NCBI GenBank assembly: GCA_964607425.1 | Contig: CAZSKQ010000005.1 | Location: 1-64,000, forward strand | Origin: IDS-8 sp964607425 | Lineage (GTDB): Bacteria > Pseudomonadota > Gammaproteobacteria > Steroidobacterales > Woeseiaceae | Direction of reading: 5' to 3' | DNA: 64,000 nucleotides | Program-made: the position numbers and the translations under genes | The notes under the pieces: model-generated | Seen by the model: only the letters and a program-made list of their open reading frames with translations | The model's database searches: none | What the model was told of the DNA's origin: nothing | In this document: in pieces, positions 16,420 to 25,282 of the stretch | Layout: every line of letters begins with the position of its first letter | Numbering within the stretch: position 1 is the first letter of the stretch

Positions 16420-19068
16420 GTGAGGGAAGCCGAATTTACCGACAGCGCGGAGCTCGGCGCTGATACGCGCATCGCGCGCTCGCAATGGGTCGTAATGAAA
16501 TTCGGCGGCAGCAGCGTGTCCGCCGCCGACGACTGGCACACCATCGCGGAGCTGGTGCAAAACCGCCTGGATGCGGGCTTGCGCCCCGTCATTGTGCATT
16601 CCGCGCTGCAGGGTGTCTCGAATGCGTTGCATGCGCTGTTCGAGGCGGCGGCGGAACGCGATCCCGAACCGGCGCTCGCGGACATCCGGGACCGGCATTA
16701 CCGGCTGGCCGCGGACCTCGGCGTGGACGGCCCGGCGTTGCTGCAGTCCGATCTCGACAGGTTGGCCGCGCTCGCCTCGCAGCTGCGCGCGACGGCGGAG
16801 GCGGGGGCGCCGGCCAGGGCGGAGGTGATGGCCTTCGGTGAACTCATGGCAACGCGCGTCGGGGCTGCGTTCCTGAACCGCGCCGGCATCGCGACCGCAT
16901 GGCAGGATGCGCGCGAGATTCTCACCGGCGAGGACCGCGCGAACCGCTCGGCCGCGCAGAACCGGCTCTCCGCCATTTGCGGGTTTGCACCCGACCCGTT
17001 GCTGGCGCGGGCATTCGAGGCACACGGCAAAGTCGTCCTGACGCAGGGTTTCATCGCGACCGATCCGCGCGGCGGGACGGTGCTGCTCGGGCGCGGCGGC
17101 TCCGACACCTCCGCCGCCTGTTTCGCGGCCAAGCTGCAGGCGCGTCGCATGGAAATGTGGAGCGACGTACCGGGCCTGTACACGGCGGACCCGAGGCTGG
17201 TTCCTTCCGCCCGCCTGTTGGTGGAACTGCACTACGAAGAGGCCCAGGAGCTCGCCTCCATGGGCAGCAAGATGCTGCATCCGCGATGCCTGTCGCCGTT
17301 ACGTGCGATGAGCATCCCGCTGTTCGTTCGCTGCACCCGCGCACCGCACATCAGCGGCACGGTGGTTGCGGCCGCCACCCGCGAGACCGAACCGCAGGTC
17401 AAGGGCATTTCCATGCGCTCCGGAACGGTGCTCATCTCCATGGCCGGTTCGGTCATGTGGCACGAGGTCGGCTTTCTCGCGGAAGCCTTTGCCTGCTTCC
17501 GCCGTCATGGCGTATCGATCGGGCTGGTGTCGACATCGGAGACTACCGTGACGGTGTCGATCGATACGGTCGACGAGATGTTCTCCGAAGGCGTGCGGCG
17601 TGCTTTGCTGCGCGATCTCGAGAAGCTGTGCCGCGTGAGCCTGATTCCGGACTGCGCCGTCGTCAGCCTGATCGGCCGTCGCATTCGCACCATCCTCCCG
17701 CGACTGGCACCGGCGCTCGAAGTTTTCGAGGAGGAAAGAATCCATCTCGTGTCGCAGGCGTCGAACGATCTCAACTTTAGTTTCGTCATCGACCAGGAGG
17801 AAGCTCCGCGGCTGGTCACCAAGCTGCACGCATCCATGATCCGGCAGGCGGATGGCGGTTCTGCTTTCGGCCCGAGTTGGGAGGAACTGTTCGGCGCGCC
17901 TGCCGCGGCGGCAGAGCGGCCCGCACCGTGGTGGCAGAAGGAACGCGAACGGCTGCTGCGGATCGGTGCCGAGCGCGGCTTTGCCTACGTGTACGACCTG
18001 GAGACCGTGCAGGCCGCGGCGCGCGCCCTGCTCGATATGCGGTCGGTGGACCGCGTGCTGTACGCCATGAAGGCGAATTTCAATCCCGCGATCCTGCGCG
18101 CGCTGGCGCGGCTTGGCGTCGACTTCGATTGCGTCTCCCCCGGTGAAGTGCGCCACTTGCAGAGCACGGTGCCTGAGGTCGGCGCGGAGCGCATCCTGTT
18201 CACGCCGAATTTCGCGCCGCGCCACGAATACGCCTGGGCATTGGCCGAAGGCTTGCGCGTCACGCTCGACAACCTGCACCCTTTGCGGGAATGGCCGGAA
18301 CTGTTCGAAGGCAAGCAGCTGTTCGTCAGGCTCGACCCCGGGCAGGGACGCGGCCACCATGAACATGTGAAAACGGCGGGCGTGCATTCGAAGTTCGGCA
18401 TCCCCCGCTTTGAAATCGAAGAGCTGGCGCGGCTGGTCGAGCGGGCGGGGGCGGAGGTGGTCGGTATTCACGCGCACAGTGGCAGCGGTATCCTCGATCC
18501 GGACAACTGGGGTGCCGTGGCGCAGGAACTTGCCGCCGCGGCAGACGCCTTCCCGCAAGCGGAGGTGCTGGACCTCGGCGGCGGGCTGGGTGTCCCGGAG
18601 CGGCCGGGCGATCGCGTTTTCGACGTCGCGCAGCTCGATGACCTCCTGTCCGGCATCCGCGAGACTTTCCCGCGATATCGGCTGTGGCTGGAGCCCGGCC
18701 GCTTTCTCGTGGCGCAGGCGGGCGTGCTGCTTGCCTGCGTGACGCAGATCAAGGGCAAGGGCGATATGCACTACGTGGGGGTGAGCACCGGCATGAATTC
18801 GCTGATCCGCCCGGCACTCTATGGCGCCTATCACGAAATCGTGAACCTTACGCGGCTGCACGAACCGGCAACCGAAAAGGTGACGGTGGTGGGCCCTGTC
18901 TGCGAGAGCGGCGATCGGCTGGGCAGTGACCGCCTGCTGCCGAAATCGAGAGAAGGCGATGTGATGCTCATCGCGAACGCCGGTGCGTACGGTTACGTAA
19001 TGGGATCGCGCTACAACCTCCGCGACATCGCACCAGAGGTCGTGCTGGAGCCGGATTTGAACTCCTGA
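16420..19068 (+). CDS. lysAC: bifunctional aspartate kinase / diaminopimelate decarboxylase
   Basis: An 882-aa fusion of the first and last dedicated enzymes of lysine synthesis. Residues about 20-300 are an aspartokinase with KFGGSSVS at the start and GRGGSDTSAACFAAKL. ACT domains follow to about 470 (SMRSGTVLISM, VSTSETTVTVSID). From about 500 the alanine-racemase-like decarboxylase begins, with PLP lysine K551 in YAMKANFN, HAHSGSGI, EPGRFLVA and the active-site GPVCESGD. The same fusion is known from xanthomonads. End-product control by lysine through the ACT domains is likely. GTG 16420 is used as start. The order of domains is kinase first, decarboxylase second. Confidence 0.93.
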   Translation: MREAEFTDSAELGADTRIARSQWVVMKFGGSSVSAADDWHTIAELVQNRLDAGLRPVIVHSALQGVSNALHALFEAAAERDPEPALADIRDRHYRLAADLGVDGPALLQSDLDRLAALASQLRATAEAGAPARAEVMAFGELMATRVGAAFLNRAGIATAWQDAREILTGEDRANRSAAQNRLSAICGFAPDPLLARAFEAHGKVVLTQGFIATDPRGGTVLLGRGGSDTSAACFAAKLQARRMEMWSDVPGLYTADPRLVPSARLLVELHYEEAQELASMGSKMLHPRCLSPLRAMSIPLFVRCTRAPHISGTVVAAATRETEPQVKGISMRSGTVLISMAGSVMWHEVGFLAEAFACFRRHGVSIGLVSTSETTVTVSIDTVDEMFSEGVRRALLRDLEKLCRVSLIPDCAVVSLIGRRIRTILPRLAPALEVFEEERIHLVSQASNDLNFSFVIDQEEAPRLVTKLHASMIRQADGGSAFGPSWEELFGAPAAAAERPAPWWQKERERLLRIGAERGFAYVYDLETVQAAARALLDMRSVDRVLYAMKANFNPAILRALARLGVDFDCVSPGEVRHLQSTVPEVGAERILFTPNFAPRHEYAWALAEGLRVTLDNLHPLREWPELFEGKQLFVRLDPGQGRGHHEHVKTAGVHSKFGIPRFEIEELARLVERAGAEVVGIHAHSGSGILDPDNWGAVAQELAAAADAFPQAEVLDLGGGLGVPERPGDRVFDVAQLDDLLSGIRETFPRYRLWLEPGRFLVAQAGVLLACVTQIKGKGDMHYVGVSTGMNSLIRPALYGAYHEIVNLTRLHEPATEKVTVVGPVCESGDRLGSDRLLPKSREGDVMLIANAGAYGYVMGSRYNLRDIAPEVVLEPDLNS

Positions 19069-19109
19069 TCGTTTTGGCGCGGCGGCAAAGCCGCAAAAAG
19101 GCGTTGTGC

Positions 19110-19139
19110 TTGACGGCTGCACGAACGGCCATCTACACT
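19110..19139 (+). promoter_or_regulatory. promoter of the metB-metX transcript
   Basis: TTGACG (19110-19115) and TACACT (19134-19139) with an 18-bp spacer. The expected start near 19146 coincides with the first base pairs of the riboswitch P1 helix at 19148, which supports both calls. Confidence 0.6.
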
Positions 19140-19147
19140 GCACACCG

Positions 19148-19261
19148 ACTCATCGAGACCGGCTGAGGGAAAGGCCCTTGGACGCCGGGGCAACCTTCGG
19201 GCTTAACCACCCCGAAAAGGTGCCAACTCCTGCGGTGCGCACGACGCACTGAGAGATGAGT
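19148..19261 (+). ncRNA. SAM-I (S-box) riboswitch upstream of metB
   Basis: The P1 helix ACTCATC (19148-19154) pairs with GATGAGT (19255-19261). Inside are the S-box landmarks in the correct order: GAGA, TGAGGGA, AGGCCC, GGGCAACC, AGGTGCCAACTCC and GAGAGATGAG. It binds S-adenosylmethionine and switches methionine genes off. Downstream, CGTTCGC/GCGAACG (19274-19290) and GTTCCGAT (19329-19336) facing ATCGGAAC (19359-19366) can form hairpins. There is no T-tract, so control is more likely at translation initiation of metB than by termination. Confidence 0.9.
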
Positions 19262-19382
19262 GTCGGGCAATTTCGTTCGCGGTGCGAACGGAAAGCGGGC
19301 TCGACACGCCTCCCGGCGATCTCCGGGGGTTCCGATGAGCAAGTTGGCTGGACCCTCGATCGGAACTGAAACGGAGACGCAC

Positions 19383-20591
19383 ATGACCACTTCCCTGCAT
19401 CCCACGCAGCATCCTTCGACACGCGCGGTGCGCGCGGCGCTCGAAACGGACGCACAATTCGGCGCGGTGGTGCCCCCTTTGCATCTCTCGTCAAACCACA
19501 CCTTCCTCGGCTTCGGCAGGAAACGGGAGTATGACTATTGCCGCAGCGGCAACCCCACCCGGGACGCGCTGGCGGAAGCGTTGACGGCCCTCGAAGGCGG
19601 CGCCGCGAGCGTCGTGACCTCTTCGGGCATGGCCGCGCTGACCCTGCTCGCGCAACTGCTGGAACCTGGCGACCTGCTGGTGGCGCCGCACGACTGTTAC
19701 GGCGGTACATACCGTTTGTTTCGCCACCTTGCGCTGAAAGGGCATTTCCACGTCGAGTTCGTCGATCAGTCCGATGAAGACGCTTTGCGCCTCGTCTGTG
19801 CACGCCGGCCGAAGCTGATCCTCGTCGAGACGCCATCGAATCCGCTGCTACGCATCGTTGACATCAGCGCGGTGGCGCGGCGCGCAAAAAGCTGCGGCGC
19901 CTTGCTCGCGGTCGACAACACCTTCCTTTCTCCGGTATTGCAGCAGCCGATTGCGCTCGGCGCCGACCTGGTCGTGCATTCGACCACCAAGTACCTGAAC
20001 GGCCACAGCGACGTCGTAGGCGGGGCGCTGGTTGCCGCGGACGGCGAGGTAGCCGAAAAGCTGTCGTGGTGGGCGAACTGCCTCGGCCTCACCGGCGCCC
20101 CGTTCGACAGCTGGCTGACGCTGCGCGGCGTCCGTACCCTGCACGCGCGCATGCGCACCCACGAGGAAAATGCGTCGCTGATCGCCCGTGCGCTGACGAC
20201 GCATCCGGCGGTCAGGCGGGTGTACTACCCGGGCCTCGAATCGCATCCCGGTCATGCCCTGGCATGCCGCCAGCAGCAAGGATTCGGAGGCATGGTGAGT
20301 TTCGAGCTGCGCGGCAACGAGCGCGCCGTGCGCACCTTCGTCGAGCGCTTGCGCCTGTTCTCGCTCGCCGAATCGCTGGGCGGAGTCGAGAGCCTCGTCT
20401 GCCATCCGCCGACGATGACGCACGCGGCAATGGACCCGGCGGCACTGGAGTGTGCGGGGGTTGGCCAGAATCTTCTTCGGTTATCCATCGGCATCGAGAG
20501 CGGGGAGGACCTGTTGGTCGACTTGCAGGGCGCACTGGCGGCAGCTTCAGGTTTCGCCGGCGAGCGGCCGCTGGCCGCGGCGGGTTGCTGA
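19383..20591 (+). CDS. metB: cystathionine gamma-synthase (trans-sulfuration PLP enzyme)
   Basis: A 402-aa member of the Cys/Met-metabolism PLP family. Conserved parts: YDYCRSGNPTRDALAEALTALEGG, SSGMAAL, ETPSNPLL, VDNTFLSPVLQQPIALGADLVVHSTTKYLNGH with the PLP lysine in TTKY, and SLGGVESLVCHP. It joins cysteine to an acylated homoserine to make cystathionine on the way to methionine; a neighbouring family role such as O-acetylhomoserine sulfhydrylase cannot be fully excluded. ATG 19383 follows CGGAG; an in-frame ATG at 19335 is a weaker alternative. It is controlled by the SAM-I riboswitch and is 2 nt from metX. Confidence 0.9.
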   Translation: MTTSLHPTQHPSTRAVRAALETDAQFGAVVPPLHLSSNHTFLGFGRKREYDYCRSGNPTRDALAEALTALEGGAASVVTSSGMAALTLLAQLLEPGDLLVAPHDCYGGTYRLFRHLALKGHFHVEFVDQSDEDALRLVCARRPKLILVETPSNPLLRIVDISAVARRAKSCGALLAVDNTFLSPVLQQPIALGADLVVHSTTKYLNGHSDVVGGALVAADGEVAEKLSWWANCLGLTGAPFDSWLTLRGVRTLHARMRTHEENASLIARALTTHPAVRRVYYPGLESHPGHALACRQQQGFGGMVSFELRGNERAVRTFVERLRLFSLAESLGGVESLVCHPPTMTHAAMDPAALECAGVGQNLLRLSIGIESGEDLLVDLQGALAAASGFAGERPLAAAGC

Positions 20592-20593
20592 GC

Positions 20594-21775
20594 GTGCCGA
20601 CCCTGAGTGCTGCAACAGCGCACATTGCGACCGCAAAGCGCCAGGCGCCGGAATACCTCCTGCAACACGTATCGCCTGATACGCATTATTTCGAGGTGCC
20701 GGGGCGCGTGTGCCTGGAGTCAGGCAGCTGCCTCGACGAGGTTGTCATCGCCTACCGGACCTGGGGCAATCCGCGTAACGCCAACAAGAGCGCGGTGCTC
20801 GTCTGCCATGCGCTCACCGGTTCGGCCGATGTGGATGCGTGGTGGCCCGGCATGATCGGGCCCGGCAAAGTCTTCGACCCGGACCGCGACTACATTATCT
20901 GCAGCAACATCCTCGGCGGCTGTTACGGCACGACCGGCCCCGCTTCGCTGCGGCCGGGCAGTCGCGAACGATATCGCGCTGCCTTTCCGCAGGTGAGCGT
21001 GCGGGACATGGTCAACGTGCAGCGGCTCCTGCTCGATTACCTCGGCGTGGAGCGGCTGTCGCTGGTCACCGGACCGTCCCTCGGCGGCATGCAGGCGCTC
21101 GAATGGGCGCTGATGTATCCGGACCGCGTGCAGGGCATCGTGCCGATTGGTGTCGGCGGGCGGCACTCGGCATGGTGCGTGGCCATGAGCGAGGCGCAGC
21201 GCGCGGCGATCTACGCGGATGCCAACTGGCGCGACGGCGAGTATGACGATGCCGCGCCGCCCGAAAAGGGGCTCGCGGCCGCACGGATGATGGCAATCGT
21301 CGGTTACCGGAGTTGGCAAGGCTTCGAGCGCCGTTTCGGCCGCCAGCGCCGCGACAACGGCGAACTGGAAGTGCAGTCGTACCTGCGCTACCAGGGTGAG
21401 AAGATCAACCGGCGTTTCGACGCGGCAACGTATGTGCGCCTGACACAGGCGATGAACGGCCACGACCTCGCGCGCGGCCGCGGCGATTTCGCGACGGCTG
21501 TCGCCGGCATCCGGCAGCCGGCGCTCGTCGTGTCGATCGCATCGGACATTCTTTATCCGCCGCACGAGCAGGAGGCGCTCGTACGGCATTTACCGAATGC
21601 GCAATACGAGGTGCTCGAATCCGCGGAGGGACACGACGGGTTCCTGATCGAAACGGAGAAGCTGGCTGCCCGGATCGCGGCGTTCCGGCACGGGCTCAGG
21701 AAGCAGTCGCCGCGACCGCCGGAGGCGCGTCAAGACCTTCCAGCCAACCGTCGATATCCTGCGTCTCGCCCCTGA
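20594..21775 (+). CDS. metX: MetX-family homoserine (or serine) O-acyltransferase
   Basis: An alpha/beta-hydrolase acyltransferase of 393 aa. The catalytic triad is visible: nucleophile S162 in GPSLGGMQALEWALMYP, Asp in SDILYPPHEQ, His in EGHDGFL. Substrate-pocket segments CHALTGSADV and GGCYGTTGP are present. The family acetylates or succinylates homoserine, and some members succinylate serine, so the acyl donor and acceptor are uncertain. GTG 20594 is 2 nt after metB and probably coupled to it. The last 25 or so residues (RKQSPRPPEARQ onward) lie antisense to the 3' end of ilvE, an 80-bp convergent overlap, and are not part of the conserved fold. Confidence 0.88.
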   Translation: MPTLSAATAHIATAKRQAPEYLLQHVSPDTHYFEVPGRVCLESGSCLDEVVIAYRTWGNPRNANKSAVLVCHALTGSADVDAWWPGMIGPGKVFDPDRDYIICSNILGGCYGTTGPASLRPGSRERYRAAFPQVSVRDMVNVQRLLLDYLGVERLSLVTGPSLGGMQALEWALMYPDRVQGIVPIGVGGRHSAWCVAMSEAQRAAIYADANWRDGEYDDAAPPEKGLAAARMMAIVGYRSWQGFERRFGRQRRDNGELEVQSYLRYQGEKINRRFDAATYVRLTQAMNGHDLARGRGDFATAVAGIRQPALVVSIASDILYPPHEQEALVRHLPNAQYEVLESAEGHDGFLIETEKLAARIAAFRHGLRKQSPRPPEARQDLPANRRYPASRP

Positions 21776-22655
21776 ACAGGCCGAAGAAGGCCTCCTGCAG
21801 TTGCCGGGTGACGGGACCGCGGCTGCCGTTGCCCACCGGAATACGATCCACGGAACGCACGGGCGTGATCTCGGCGGCCGTACCGGTGAAGAAGACTTCA
21901 TCCGCGAGGTAGAGCATCTCGCGCGGGATCGCCTGCTCGGTGACCGGCAGGCCAAGCCGGCCGGCGAGCTTCATGATCGTATCGCGGGTGATGCCGGTAA
22001 GGATCGAGGCCGTGGACGGCGGCGTCAGGAGCTTGCCGTCGAGTACGAGGAACACGTTCTCGCCGGCGCCCTCGCTGACCGTCCCGTCCGTCGACAAGGC
22101 AATGCCTTCGGCAAAACCCAGCCGCTTTGCTTCGGTGCTGATGAGCTGGCTGGAGAGGTAGTTGCCGCCGGCCTTGGCAAGGGCAGGGACAGTATTGGGC
22201 GCGACCCGCTGCCAGCTCGAGACGCAGACGTCGACGCCTTGCTCCAGTGCCGTCTCGCCCAGGTAGGCACCCCATTCCCAGGCGCCCACGACGACGTCCA
22301 CAGGATGCTCCGGCTGCGGTGCGAGACCGAGGGCGCCATAGCCGCGCAGCGCGAGCGGGCGTATGTACGCACCGTTCACGAGGTCGTTATCGGCCACGAC
22401 CTGCTTGCACACGGCAACGAGCTCATGGAGCTCGTAACCCAGCGGCATGCGATAGATCGCCGCCGAGTTGACGAAACGGCGCATGTGATCGGTAAGCCGG
22501 AATATTTTCGATCCGTCGGGGGTTGGATAGCTGCGAATGCCTTCGAAGACGGAGGAGCCGTAGTGCAGCGCGTGCGCCATGACGTGCACTGTCGCCTGCT
22601 CCCACGGAATCATGCGACCGTTCATCCAGAGTTTTTTCGCGCCTTTATAGTCCAT
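21696..22655 (-). CDS. ilvE: branched-chain amino acid aminotransferase
   Basis: A 319-aa fold-type IV PLP transaminase for the last step of valine, leucine and isoleucine synthesis. Seen: KLWMNGRMIPWEQATVHVMAHALHYGSSVFEGIR, the PLP lysine in AKAGGNYLSSQ, and the signature SEGAGENVFLVLDG, then DEVFFTGTAAEITPV. The start MDYKGAKKLW at 22655 fits the family; an upstream start would add 16 unsupported residues. It is downstream of ilvC on the same strand (73-nt gap), probably co-transcribed. Confidence 0.93.
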   Translation of the reverse strand: MDYKGAKKLWMNGRMIPWEQATVHVMAHALHYGSSVFEGIRSYPTPDGSKIFRLTDHMRRFVNSAAIYRMPLGYELHELVAVCKQVVADNDLVNGAYIRPLALRGYGALGLAPQPEHPVDVVVGAWEWGAYLGETALEQGVDVCVSSWQRVAPNTVPALAKAGGNYLSSQLISTEAKRLGFAEGIALSTDGTVSEGAGENVFLVLDGKLLTPPSTASILTGITRDTIMKLAGRLGLPVTEQAIPREMLYLADEVFFTGTAAEITPVRSVDRIPVGNGSRGPVTRQLQEAFFGLFRGETQDIDGWLEGLDAPPAVAATAS

Positions 22656-22728
22656 TGTATTGTTCCGGGTCCCTCCAACGGGCCGATAGCTTAGCAAGCG
22701 CACCCGGCTTTCGCACCTGCACGGCCGC

Positions 22729-23715
22729 TCAATTCACGAGCCAGGGCATGCGACGGCGCAAGCGCCGGCCGACTTCTTCGATAGGGTGGTCCAGGTCGGC
22801 TTTTACCAGCCGGCGATACTTCGGTTCGCCGGCCTCGTGCTCGGCGATCCATTCGCGGGCAAAGGTACCCTCGCGAATCTCGGCGAGCACCTGCCGCATT
22901 TGCTCCCGCGCCTGCGTGCCGACGACGCGCGGGCCGCGTGTCACGTCGCCGTAGGCGGCGGTGCCGCTGATCACGTCGTGCATCTTTTTCAGGCCGCCCT
23001 CGTGCAGCAGGTCCGCGATCAGCTTCAGTTCGTGCATGCATTCGTAGTAAGCGACTTCCGGCTGGTAGCCGGCCTCTACCAGCGTCTCGAACGCGGCGAC
23101 GATGAGCTCCGTGGCGCCGCCGCAGAGGACGGCCTGCTCGCCGAAAAGGTCGGTCTCCGTTTCCTCGGCGAACGTGGTCTCCCCGACGCCCGCGCGTGTG
23201 CCGCCGATGCCGTCCGCAAACGCGAGGGCGACCTGCAAGGCGCGGCCGGTGCTGTCGTGGTCGATGGCAACGAGGCACGGCACGCCGTGGCCGTCGACGA
23301 ACTGCCGCCGCACGAGGTCGCCCGCGCCTTTGGGCGCGATAAGTACCACGTCCAGGTCCGGTCGCGGCTCGATGCGCCGGTAATGAATGTTGAAACCGTG
23401 TGCGAACAGGAGGGCGGCCCCCGGTGCCAGCGCCGGCTCGATCTCCCTGTACAGCGCGGGGTGGGTCATGTCCGGGGTGAGAAACGCGACCAGCGCCGCA
23501 CCCGCGGCAGCTTCCCGCGGCTCGCCTACCGCGAGGCCGTCCGCCTGTGCCCGCTGCCGGTTCGGGCTGCCGGGGCGCAAGCCCACCACCACGTCATGGC
23601 CGCTGTCCCTGAGGTTCAGGGCCTGCGCACGGCCCTGGCTGCCGTAACCGAGGACCGCGATACGCTTACCTGCGAGACAACCGCGATCAACCTCTGACTG
23701 TTCGTACATGCGCAT
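22729..23715 (-). CDS. ilvC: ketol-acid reductoisomerase (class I)
   Basis: A 328-aa NADPH- and Mg-dependent enzyme that converts acetolactate or acetohydroxybutyrate to the dihydroxy acid in branched-chain synthesis. The Rossmann loop is GYGSQGRAQALNLRDSG. Catalytic groups are seen in IAPKGAGDLVRRQF, ETDLFGEQAVLCGG and YYECMHELKLIADL. Length is class I, without the duplicated domain of the enterobacterial type. The start at 23715 follows AGGAG at 23727-23723 with 7-nt spacing. An intrinsic terminator lies 35 nt before the start in the leader, so expression seems controlled by read-through. Confidence 0.93.
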   Translation of the reverse strand: MRMYEQSEVDRGCLAGKRIAVLGYGSQGRAQALNLRDSGHDVVVGLRPGSPNRQRAQADGLAVGEPREAAAGAALVAFLTPDMTHPALYREIEPALAPGAALLFAHGFNIHYRRIEPRPDLDVVLIAPKGAGDLVRRQFVDGHGVPCLVAIDHDSTGRALQVALAFADGIGGTRAGVGETTFAEETETDLFGEQAVLCGGATELIVAAFETLVEAGYQPEVAYYECMHELKLIADLLHEGGLKKMHDVISGTAAYGDVTRGPRVVGTQAREQMRQVLAEIREGTFAREWIAEHEAGEPKYRRLVKADLDHPIEEVGRRLRRRMPWLVN

Positions 23716-23750
23716 GGGTCTGCTCCTGTTCCTGGATTTCTCGCGCCTCG

Positions 23751-23784
23751 AAAAAAAAGCCCGCGCACCTGGCGGGTGCGGGGC
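23751..23784 (-). terminator. intrinsic terminator in the ilvC leader (candidate attenuator)
   Basis: On the minus strand CCGCACC pairs with GGTGCG(C)GG around a CGCCA loop and is followed by eight T residues (23758-23751). It sits between the possible ilvC promoter TTGACA (23820-23815), with CATGAT 17 bp later, and the gene. No minus-strand gene lies upstream, so it must act on the ilvCE transcript. No leader peptide rich in Ile, Val or Leu was found. Confidence 0.7.
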
Positions 23785-23961
23785 AGGTGCGATCATGGGC
23801 GATGGCGCTTTTAGTGTCAACTTAGCATATTCAATAGCTTGTAGTGTATAATTATGGTGTTTTATCAGATATGGGCCCGGAGGAACGAGGGGCGCTGGTT
23901 GGCCCCGCGGCGGCGGACTATGCTGGTTTTGGCAAGCGGCAGCGCCGCATGAAGGGGAGCC

Positions 23962-25194
23962 ATGGATTTCGAAATCACGCCCAAAGTAGCGGCCCTGCAG
24001 GAGCGCCTGCAGCGGTTTTTGGTCGAGCGCGTGCAGCCCTCGGAACCCGGGTACTTTGCCGCCCTGGACGCCGGCGGATCGCGGTGGGTCGTGCCGCCGG
24101 TGATCGAGGAGCTCAAGGCCGAGGCGCAGCCGGCAGGCCTGTGGAACCTGTTCCTTCCGGACAGCGAACACGGGAAGGGCCTGAACGTCCTCGAGTACGC
24201 GCCGCTGGCGGAGATCATGGGACATTCGCCCATCGCCGCGGAGGCGTGCAACTGCTCCGCGCCGGATACGGGCAACATGGAAGTGCTCGCGCGCTACGGC
24301 AGTGAGGAGCAGAAGCAAACATGGCTGCAGCCGCTTTTGCGCGGCGAAATCCGTTCCGCATTTGCCATGACCGAACCGGACGTCGCGTCGTCGGACGCGA
24401 CCAACATCCGCTCGACCATCGCCCGGGATGGCGACGAATACGTATTGCGCGGCCGCAAGTGGTGGGTTTCCGGCGCCATGGATCCGCGCTGCAGGTTGCT
24501 CATTTTCATGGGCATTACGGACAGCGAGGCGGAGCGACACCGCCGGCAATCGATGATCCTGGTCCCGATCGATGCGCCGGGGATCACGATCGTGCGCCCA
24601 CTGACGGTTTTCGGTTACGACGACGCGCCTCACGGTCATGCCGAAATCCTGTTCGACGATGTGCGCGTGCCAAAGGAGAACCTGCTGCTGGGCGAGGGGC
24701 GCGGCTTCGAGATCGCGCAGGGACGCCTGGGCCCGGGGCGCATCCATCATTGCATGCGCCTGATCGGGCTGGCGGAACGCTCGCTCGCAAGCCTTTGCCG
24801 CCGCGCACTTGGACGGGTCGCGTTCGGCAAGCCGCTGGCGGAGCAGGGGACGGTGCGCGAAGCGATCGCACGCTCGCGCATCGAAATCGACCAGGCGCGG
24901 CTGCTCACCCTGCAAGCCGCGGACCGCATGGACAAGGCGGGCAACAAGGCGGCACGCGCGGACATCGCCATGATCAAGGTGGTTGCCCCGTCGATGGCGC
25001 TCGCGGTCATCGACCGGGCGATCCAGGTGCACGGCGCCGCCGGAGTATCGGCCGATCTCGGGCTTGCCTCCGCCTGGGCCGGCGCGCGTACACTGCGCAT
25101 TGCCGACGGCCCGGATGCGGTCCACCTGGAGACCGTCGCGAAACTCGAGCTGGCACGCCGGGGGTCGAGTCATGTTCGACCGGGTTTCAAATAG
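23962..25194 (+). CDS. acyl-CoA dehydrogenase (ACAD10/11-like)
   Basis: A 410-aa flavoprotein oxidising an acyl-CoA to the 2-enoyl-CoA. The start MDFEITPKVAALQERLQRFL, the FAD/substrate segment SAFAMTEPDVASSDATNI and the pattern RRALGRVAFGKPLAEQGTVREAIA resemble the ACAD10/11 branch, whose members often prefer long or branched substrates. Near the C-terminus QVHGAAGVSADLGLASAWAGARTLRIADGPDAVH matches the family. Start ATG 23962 follows AGGGGAG. Electrons would go to the EtfAB encoded at 28-29.7 kb. Divergent from ilvC. The substrate is not identifiable. Confidence 0.88.
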   Translation: MDFEITPKVAALQERLQRFLVERVQPSEPGYFAALDAGGSRWVVPPVIEELKAEAQPAGLWNLFLPDSEHGKGLNVLEYAPLAEIMGHSPIAAEACNCSAPDTGNMEVLARYGSEEQKQTWLQPLLRGEIRSAFAMTEPDVASSDATNIRSTIARDGDEYVLRGRKWWVSGAMDPRCRLLIFMGITDSEAERHRRQSMILVPIDAPGITIVRPLTVFGYDDAPHGHAEILFDDVRVPKENLLLGEGRGFEIAQGRLGPGRIHHCMRLIGLAERSLASLCRRALGRVAFGKPLAEQGTVREAIARSRIEIDQARLLTLQAADRMDKAGNKAARADIAMIKVVAPSMALAVIDRAIQVHGAAGVSADLGLASAWAGARTLRIADGPDAVHLETVAKLELARRGSSHVRPGFK

Positions 25195-25282
25195 TGCGCG
25201 CTAATACAAGCGAGCGTTGCCCTTGTTGCGCGGGCTCCTTACAATCGCCCGTCCTTTGACGGAGCGAAGCTCCCATTAATAC

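Noticed and set aside
19335..19382. Alternative metB start at ATG 19335
   Set aside because: The extra 16 residues are not family-like, the segment forms part of a hairpin, and CGGAG lies correctly before 19383.
23815..23820. TTGACA as a certain ilvC promoter
   Set aside because: The matching -10 (CATGAT) is weak and the resulting transcript would reach the terminator after only about 30 nt; kept only as a remark.
22729..25173. Very long minus-strand open frame continuing upstream of ilvC through the antisense of the acyl-CoA dehydrogenase gene
   Set aside because: The part beyond 23715 is antisense to a clear family protein, contains the terminator hairpin, and the ilvC ribosome-binding site and family N-terminus fix the start at 23715.
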